Below are positions 58,810 through 64,000 of a stretch of 64,000 bases of DNA, one piece after another. A program made the translations under genes and the position numbers. Every line of letters begins with the position of its first letter. Within the stretch, counting starts at the first letter, position 1. The notes beneath the pieces are model-generated. The model did not search any database, had not been told where the DNA came from, and worked only from the letters and a program-made list of their open reading frames with translations. This DNA comes from Mycolicibacterium cosmeticum (lineage in GTDB: Bacteria; Actinomycetota; Actinomycetes; Mycobacteriales; Mycobacteriaceae), in assembly GCA_016197365.1 (NCBI GenBank), contig JACPVS010000006.1, positions 310,001 through 374,000 of the forward strand, given 5' to 3'.

Positions 58810-59660
58810 CCCTGGTCGAGGCTCCGCCGACGCCACCGGCTGCCGCCGCTGCACCCCGGCGCAGGTGGCGCGCCAACCCGTGGGACGTTCCGCCGCTGGC
58901 CTTCCTGGCGCTCGTCGCGGCGATGATCATCGCTCCCGGGCTGATCGCGCCGTACGACCCGCTTCAGGAGAATCCGGCCCTGCCTCTGGCCGGCCCCAGC
59001 CTGTCCCACCCGTTCGGCACCGACTACATCGGGCGTGATCTGCTGAGCCGGGTCATCGCCGGTGCGGGCGCCACCATCGCGGGATCGTTCATCGCGGTGA
59101 TCATCGGGCTGCTGGTCGGCACCGTGCTCGGCCTGCTGGCCGCCTATTTCGGCCGGACCACCGACAGCATCATCAGCCGCATTGTCGATGTGCTGCTGTC
59201 CATCCCGACCCTGCTGCTGTCCATCACCATCATCGTCGCCTTGGGATTCGGCACGGTGAACGCGGCCATCGCAGTCGGGGTTTCCTCGATTGCGGTGTTC
59301 GCCCGGTTGGCCCGCTCCGAGGTGCTGGCCACCCGCAACCTGCCGTTCGTCGAGGCGAGCGAACACCTGGGCGCCGGCCACCTGACCCTGCTGTTCCGGC
59401 ATGTACTGCCCAACTCCTACTCCGCGGTGCTATCCCTGGCCGCCCTGCAGTTCGGGACCGCGATCCTGGCGATCGCGTCGCTGAGCTTCCTCGGGTATGG
59501 CGCACAGCCACCGGAACCTGAATGGGGACTGCTGATCTCGGAGGGCCGCAACTACATCAACTCGGCTCCGGGGCTGGTGTATTTCCCCTCGATCGCCATC
59601 GTCGCGACCGTGATGAGCCTGTCCCGGCTCGCCCATATCGTGCGAAAGAAGGTTGGTTGA
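58806..59660 (+). CDS. ABC transporter permease (DppC-like)
   Basis: 284 residues. The N-terminal PTPPAAAAAPRRRWRANPWDVPPLAFLALVAAMIIAPGLIAPYDPLQENPALPLAGPSLSHPFGTDYIGRDLLSRVIAGAG is the hallmark of DppC (GTD..GRD..SR). It has about six helices and the EAA loop LPFVEASEHLGAGHLTLLFRHVLPNSYSAVL. It pairs with the DppB-like protein and overlaps its stop (ATGA). Confidence 0.94.
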   Translation: MTLVEAPPTPPAAAAAPRRRWRANPWDVPPLAFLALVAAMIIAPGLIAPYDPLQENPALPLAGPSLSHPFGTDYIGRDLLSRVIAGAGATIAGSFIAVIIGLLVGTVLGLLAAYFGRTTDSIISRIVDVLLSIPTLLLSITIIVALGFGTVNAAIAVGVSSIAVFARLARSEVLATRNLPFVEASEHLGAGHLTLLFRHVLPNSYSAVLSLAALQFGTAILAIASLSFLGYGAQPPEPEWGLLISEGRNYINSAPGLVYFPSIAIVATVMSLSRLAHIVRKKVG

Positions 59661-59661
59661 C

Positions 59662-61254
59662 ATGACTGCACCAGCGCTGCTGTCGGTCTCGGGTCTGACC
59701 GTCGAGTACGGCGGCGGGCCCGTCGTACGCGAGGTGTCCTTCGACGTGCACGCCGGTGAGATCGTCGCCGTCGTCGGACAATCCGGCTCCGGCAAGTCGA
59801 CCATCGCCCGCGCGGTGCAGGGCCTGTTACCCGATACCGGGCATGTCAGCGCCGGCCGGATCAGCCTCGACGGCGCCGACGTGACCGAGCTGACCCAGCG
59901 GCAGTGGCGCGAACTACGCGGCACCCGAGTGGGTTTCGTACCGCAGGATCCACTCGGCTCGCTGGACCCCCTCAAGCGGGTCGGCGATCAGATCGCCGAG
60001 GTGCTGATCGTGCACGGGATCGCCGGCCGCGCCGATGCCCGTAAACGTGCCGTCGAACTGCTGGACCGGGTCCACATCGCCGATCCGCAACGACGGGCCC
60101 GCGACTACCCCCATCAGCTTTCCGGCGGCCAACTGCAGCGGGTCCTGATCGCCATCGCGATCGCCGGCGATCCCCACCTGCTGATCGCCGACGAACCGAC
60201 CTCGGCACTGGATGTGACAGTGCAGCAACGCATTCTCGAACTGTTCGACGAATTGCGCCGCGACCGCGGGCTGGGCGTCGTCTTCATCACCCACGACCTG
60301 GCCCTGGCCGAGCACCACAGCGACAGCGTGGTGGTACTGCGCGACGGCCAGGTGCGCGAGTCCGGGTTGACCGCGCGGGTGCTGGCCGGCCCGGCCGACG
60401 ACTACACCCGTCAGTTGATCGCCGACGCGCCGGCACTGTCACCGGACAAATACGCGCGCGTCAGCGCGCCGGTCAGCGCCGAACCGATCCTGGCGGTGCA
60501 TGACCTGACCAAACAGTTCAACGGAAACACCGCTCTGCGCGGGGTGTCCTTCGAGGTCCACACCGGATCGATCCACGCCCTGGTGGGCGAGTCGGGTTCC
60601 GGTAAAACCACCGCGGCCCGCATCCTGGCCGGTCTCACCGGTTTCGACGCCGGTGAGGTGCGCGTCGACGGCGTGGTCCGCGGGCCGCGCAGTCCGTTCG
60701 GTCCGGCCCAGCAGCGGACGCAGGCACGCACCCTGCAGATGGTGCATCAGAATCCGCTGGCCGCGCTTGATCCGCGCTTCACCATCGGCGATGCGATCGC
60801 CGAACCGTTGCGCATCAACAAGATCGGGTCACGCGCTCAGCGCCGCGCCGAGGTGGACCGGGCGCTCGACCGGGTCGGACTGCCGGCCGCCCTGGCCGAT
60901 CGCACCCCGCGCGAGATCTCAGGTGGCCAACGGCAACGGGTGGTGCTGGCCCGTGCACTGGTGCTGCATCCCCCGGTGTTGGTGCTCGACGAGCCCACCT
61001 CGGCACTCGACGTGACGGTACAGGCCCAGGTGATCGACCTGCTGATCGAACTGCAGCGGGAACTGACGCTGACCTACCTGTTCATCTCGCACGACCTGAG
61101 TCTGGTACGGCAGATCGCCGACGACGTCAGCGTCCTCGAGCACGGCCGGCTGGTGGAAACCGGTTCGGTGGCATCGGTGTTCACCGCCCCGGCGGCGGCG
61201 TACACCCGGCGCCTGCTCGACGCCGTTCCCGGCACACCCGCTCGCGCGGCATGA
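59662..61254 (+). CDS. Fused dual-domain ABC ATPase (DppD-DppF type)
   Basis: 530 residues from ATG 59662 (a TTG at 59653 is upstream). Two complete ATPase halves. First: Walker A GQSGSGKST, signature LSGGQLQRV, Walker B LLIADEPTSALD. Second: Walker A GESGSGKTT, signature ISGGQRQRV, Walker B VLVLDEPTSALD. This is DppD and DppF fused in one chain, seen in many actinobacteria. It powers the permeases just upstream. It overlaps the next gene by 4 bp. Confidence 0.95.
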   Translation: MTAPALLSVSGLTVEYGGGPVVREVSFDVHAGEIVAVVGQSGSGKSTIARAVQGLLPDTGHVSAGRISLDGADVTELTQRQWRELRGTRVGFVPQDPLGSLDPLKRVGDQIAEVLIVHGIAGRADARKRAVELLDRVHIADPQRRARDYPHQLSGGQLQRVLIAIAIAGDPHLLIADEPTSALDVTVQQRILELFDELRRDRGLGVVFITHDLALAEHHSDSVVVLRDGQVRESGLTARVLAGPADDYTRQLIADAPALSPDKYARVSAPVSAEPILAVHDLTKQFNGNTALRGVSFEVHTGSIHALVGESGSGKTTAARILAGLTGFDAGEVRVDGVVRGPRSPFGPAQQRTQARTLQMVHQNPLAALDPRFTIGDAIAEPLRINKIGSRAQRRAEVDRALDRVGLPAALADRTPREISGGQRQRVVLARALVLHPPVLVLDEPTSALDVTVQAQVIDLLIELQRELTLTYLFISHDLSLVRQIADDVSVLEHGRLVETGSVASVFTAPAAAYTRRLLDAVPGTPARAA

Positions 61255-62885
61255 GGCTCACCAGGCGGCTCGCCGTCGCGCTGGCCCCCGTGCTGCTGCT
61301 GGCCGGTTGCGCCGACGACCCGGCGCCGCGTCAGGCGGGCCCACACCGCGGAGGTGATTTCACCTATCTGGATGCCGAAGCCCCTGCCTCCCTGCAGATC
61401 CAGGTGAGTTACTGGCAGAACAGCCTGCTCAAGGACCAACTGCTGGACCGGCTGGTCTACCAGGATCCCAAGACCTTCGAGTTCGTCCCGTGGATCGCCG
61501 AGAAGTGGACCGTCGACGACACCAAGCGGGTGTACGAGTTCACCCTGCGCGACGGGGTGACCTACAGCAACGGCCAGCCCGTCGACGCCGAATCGGTGCG
61601 GCGCAATCTGGAGTGGGAAGCCGACGGCGACAAGCCCAAAGGCATCGTCCGCAACACCTACTTCCCGAAGGTCGCGTCGATCACCGCCGACAACGAGCGC
61701 CGGACGGTGCGGGTCACCCTGGCCGAACCGTACGCGCCGTTCATCGCCGTGCTGTCGCTGAACACCTCGGGTCTGGTGGCCGATGCCACCATCGACGCCA
61801 CCAAGGAACAACAGTCGGTGGTGACGAACCTGATCGGGTCGGGACCGTTCTACGCCGAATCCGAGGTGCCCGACAAGAAGATCGTGCTGGCCAAACGGCG
61901 GGGATACAACTGGGCGCCGGCCACCGCGCCGCACCAGGGCGAGGCCTATCTGGACACCATCACCGTCATCCCCGTCACCGAGGACAGCGTCCGGGTGGGG
62001 GCGCTACGGGCACACCAGGCCGACGCCATCCGCTACGCACAGCCACCCGACGAACGTCTGCTCGCCCGGGAGGGTTTCGATGTGCGCGGGCTGCGCACCC
62101 CCGGGCTGGCCAACACCCTCGACGTCCGGCAGACCGCGCCTTTCATGCGGGATGTCAATGTGCGCAAGGCCATCGGATTCGGGATCGACCGTCAGGAGAT
62201 CCTGCACACGCTCTACACCGACAACTGGAAGCCCGCGCAGAACATCGTCACCAAGAACTTCCCGGGCTACGCCGATCGCGGCGACGCCGTGCGCTACGAC
62301 CGGGCCGAGGCGATCCGGCTGTTGGAGGCATCGGGCTGGACCCAACTCGACGGCGACGGCTACCGGGTCAAGGACGGTCAGGAACTGGCCACCCTGATCT
62401 ACGTCGACGTCTACGACCACACCGCCAAGCCGATGTACGAGCTGATCCAGCGTCAGCTCAAGCGGATCGGGATCCGGCTGGACATCCGGCAGACCGATTT
62501 CGCCAACTATCCGACGGCCAGCATCGATCCGTCGGTGGGGTTGCGGCGCAACGGCTGGCCCACCGCCGATCCGGTGCGGCTCTGGCAGAACTACGGCAGC
62601 AAATTCGGCGATCTCTATGCGCTCAAGGGGTCCGACCCCAAGATCGACCAACTGCTCACCGCGCAGATCGGGGCCACCGATCCCGCGCAGCGGCTGGCGA
62701 TCCTGCAGCAGTACAACAACTACGTCATCGACAACGCCTACACGATCCCGTTGCTCGAGGACACCCAGATCTTCGCGGTCGCCCCTCGGGTGCAGGGGTT
62801 CGCCAACGCCGCGAACTCGGTGCCGTGGTTCTACGACACCTGGATCGATGACACCCATCAGGGAGGGACTGACCATGACCGCTGA
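61251..62885 (+). CDS. Extracellular solute-binding lipoprotein, family 5
   Basis: 544 residues. Lipoprotein signal MRLTRRLAVALAPVLLLAGC with lipobox LLAG-C (Cys20). Family 5 features: AEKWTVDDTKRVYEFTLRDGVTYSNGQPVDAESVRRNLEW and FMRDVNVRKAIGFGIDRQEILHTLYTDNWKPAQNIV. It captures the transporter's substrate outside the membrane. Ligand (peptide, opine, sulfonated compound or metal chelate) cannot be read from sequence. The stop lies 11 nt inside the next gene. Confidence 0.94.
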   Translation: MRLTRRLAVALAPVLLLAGCADDPAPRQAGPHRGGDFTYLDAEAPASLQIQVSYWQNSLLKDQLLDRLVYQDPKTFEFVPWIAEKWTVDDTKRVYEFTLRDGVTYSNGQPVDAESVRRNLEWEADGDKPKGIVRNTYFPKVASITADNERRTVRVTLAEPYAPFIAVLSLNTSGLVADATIDATKEQQSVVTNLIGSGPFYAESEVPDKKIVLAKRRGYNWAPATAPHQGEAYLDTITVIPVTEDSVRVGALRAHQADAIRYAQPPDERLLAREGFDVRGLRTPGLANTLDVRQTAPFMRDVNVRKAIGFGIDRQEILHTLYTDNWKPAQNIVTKNFPGYADRGDAVRYDRAEAIRLLEASGWTQLDGDGYRVKDGQELATLIYVDVYDHTAKPMYELIQRQLKRIGIRLDIRQTDFANYPTASIDPSVGLRRNGWPTADPVRLWQNYGSKFGDLYALKGSDPKIDQLLTAQIGATDPAQRLAILQQYNNYVIDNAYTIPLLEDTQIFAVAPRVQGFANAANSVPWFYDTWIDDTHQGGTDHDR

Positions 62886-64000
62886 CACGATTGAGCGCGA
62901 AACCGACACCGACGTACAAGGAGTGCTGGCCCTGATCGCCGCGGATTACCGGCGGCGCCTGGACGCCGGCGGGCTGCAGCCTCCCGCGGAGGGGCTGCGG
63001 CTGGTCCGCGAGCACCGACTGGGGGCGGTGCGGCTGGCCCGTGAGTTCGGCGGCGCAGGCTACAGCGTCGGCGAGTTCTTCGAGTTCGCGATCGCCCTGG
63101 CCGAGGCCGACCCGGACCTGACTCACATTCTGCGCGTGCACTTCTCGTTGGTCGAGGAGTTGCAGCGGGCTCCCCACAAGCCGGGCGCCGACCACTGGAT
63201 AGAGCAGGTTGCGCGGGGTCTGCTGATCGGCGGGACCAGCTCGGAGCAGAGCAGCCGCGCGGTCGGTGCCCAGGCCTATGACACGAAGCTGGTGGCCACC
63301 GACGGTGGATTCCGGTTGCGGGGCCGCAAGTTCTACAGCACCGGTGCGCAGTTCTCCGATTTCATCAGGGTCAGCGCCGAGGACGAGGACGGCCGCCCGG
63401 TGGCAGCGGTGATACCGGTCGACCGCGCCGGTGTGGTGCACGCCGATGACTGGGACGGTATCGGGCAGCGGCACACCGGCAGCGGGACCACGATTCTCGA
63501 CGATGTCGCGGTCGAGGCCGACGAGGTGTTACAGCTGGGCGCCGCCGTGGGCGTGGACCGGGCCCGCGGTGCGCTGGTGCAGCTGTATCTGCATGCCATC
63601 GCGGCGGGCATCCTGCGTTCGCTGACCACCGACGCCGCGACACTGGTCCGGGGCCGGCACCGCACCTATACATTCGCCACGGCCGACACCCCCGCCGCCG
63701 ACCCGCAACTGCTCGAGGTGGTCGGTGAGATCGACGCGGTGGCCTACGCGGCGGCCGCGCTGGTGCGCAGCGCCGCAGCCGAACTCGCGCCCGCCCTGGA
63801 TGTTGCCCGGGTCACCGGGATCGACGCCGAACTGGAGGCGGCGGGGTCGATCGCGGCCGCGCGGGTCAAGGTGGCCATCGAGGAACCGGCGCTGCGGGCG
63901 GCGTCGCGCATCTTCGACATCGGCGGCGCCTCCTCGATCCGGGCGTCGACCAACCTGGACCGGCACTGGCGCAACCTGCGGACGTTGTTCTCGCACAACC
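62875..64000 (+). CDS. Acyl-CoA-dehydrogenase-fold monooxygenase (SfnB/DszC-like), truncated by the window end
   Basis: Open from ATG 62875 to the last base with no stop; at least 375 residues. MTADTIERETDTDVQGVLALIAADYRRR is followed by REFGGAGYSVGEFFEFAIALAEADPDLTHILRVHFSLVEEL, GGTSSEQSSRAVGAQAYDTKLVATDGGFRLRGRKFYSTGAQFSDFIRVSA, DDWDGIGQRHTGSGTTILDDVAVEADEVL, and a C-terminal FDIGGASSIRASTNLDRHWRNLRTLFSHN. The DRHWRN.R....HN ending is the signature of the SfnB/DszC branch, oxygenases acting on organosulfur compounds, rather than of true dehydrogenases. It overlaps the binding-protein gene by 11 bp. Confidence 0.9.
   Translation, partial: MTADTIERETDTDVQGVLALIAADYRRRLDAGGLQPPAEGLRLVREHRLGAVRLAREFGGAGYSVGEFFEFAIALAEADPDLTHILRVHFSLVEELQRAPHKPGADHWIEQVARGLLIGGTSSEQSSRAVGAQAYDTKLVATDGGFRLRGRKFYSTGAQFSDFIRVSAEDEDGRPVAAVIPVDRAGVVHADDWDGIGQRHTGSGTTILDDVAVEADEVLQLGAAVGVDRARGALVQLYLHAIAAGILRSLTTDAATLVRGRHRTYTFATADTPAADPQLLEVVGEIDAVAYAAAALVRSAAAELAPALDVARVTGIDAELEAAGSIAAARVKVAIEEPALRAASRIFDIGGASSIRASTNLDRHWRNLRTLFSHN

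Overview
The window is about 64 kb of high-GC, gene-dense DNA. It reads as a chromosomal segment of a rapidly growing Mycobacterium (Mycolicibacterium). The pointers are an antigen 85 mycolyltransferase, FprA, a mycobactin acyl-ACP ligase (MbtM-like), F420/PPOX and LLM oxidoreductases, many FadE/TetR genes, and gene order shared in blocks with M. tuberculosis. Four blocks are recognisable: Rv3103c-Rv3104c-prfB-fprA (1-3890), hisN-fadE24-fadE23 (5729-9198), Rv3143-nuoA..N (24065-39613) and Rv3167c-Rv3168-Rv3169 plus aofH-hpx (41309-50018). fadB4 is at 51172. I saw no rRNA, tRNA, CRISPR, IS element or prophage.

Layout. 1-3890: mechanosensitive channel, release factor 2 and the NADPH-ferredoxin reductase FprA. 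3891-5711: a PPOX-type protein, a DUF559/Vsr-like endonuclease-fold protein preceded by a long palindrome, and a small membrane protein. 5729-10705: histidinol-phosphatase, the FadE24/FadE23 pair behind a perfect operator-like palindrome, and an FAD-dependent oxidoreductase. 10755-15449: an Ag85C-like mycolyltransferase, two paralogous TetR regulators, two flavin enzymes and a small secreted protein. 15656-24054: a tightly overlapping catabolic operon (cupin dioxygenase, alpha/beta hydrolase, CoA-transferase, HMG-CoA lyase, TetR, acyl-CoA dehydrogenase, APH-type kinase, DUF6285-like, NTF2-like, YceI). 24065-39613: an atypical receiver protein followed by the complete 14-subunit NADH dehydrogenase I operon. 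39603-53744: esterase, crotonase, Rv3167c-Rv3169 block, DUF4345, Mug-type glycosylase, Baeyer-Villiger monooxygenase, LLM oxidoreductase, amine oxidase, haloperoxidase-like hydrolase, zinc alcohol dehydrogenase, FadB4 and a CocE hydrolase. 53760-55280: an isolated mbtM. 55391-64000: two FMN monooxygenases divergent from a peptide-type ABC transporter and an acyl-CoA-dehydrogenase-like monooxygenase that runs off the window.

Three signals stand out. (1) The acyl-CoA dehydrogenase / APH kinase / small-protein trio at 20660-23165 resembles the LvaC-LvaA-LvaB logic (and the mammalian ACAD10/11 kinase-dehydrogenase fusions) for 4-hydroxyacyl-CoA degradation. Here it is embedded in an operon with a CoA-transferase, a hydrolase, a dioxygenase and HMG-CoA lyase, a combination I do not recognise. 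(2) Two intergenic palindromes (15485-15562 and 44209-44290) share the same arm sequence and look like members of a dispersed palindromic repeat family. A third, unrelated long palindrome sits directly upstream of the DUF559 gene. (3) Two TetR paralogues each precede a similar operator-like motif.
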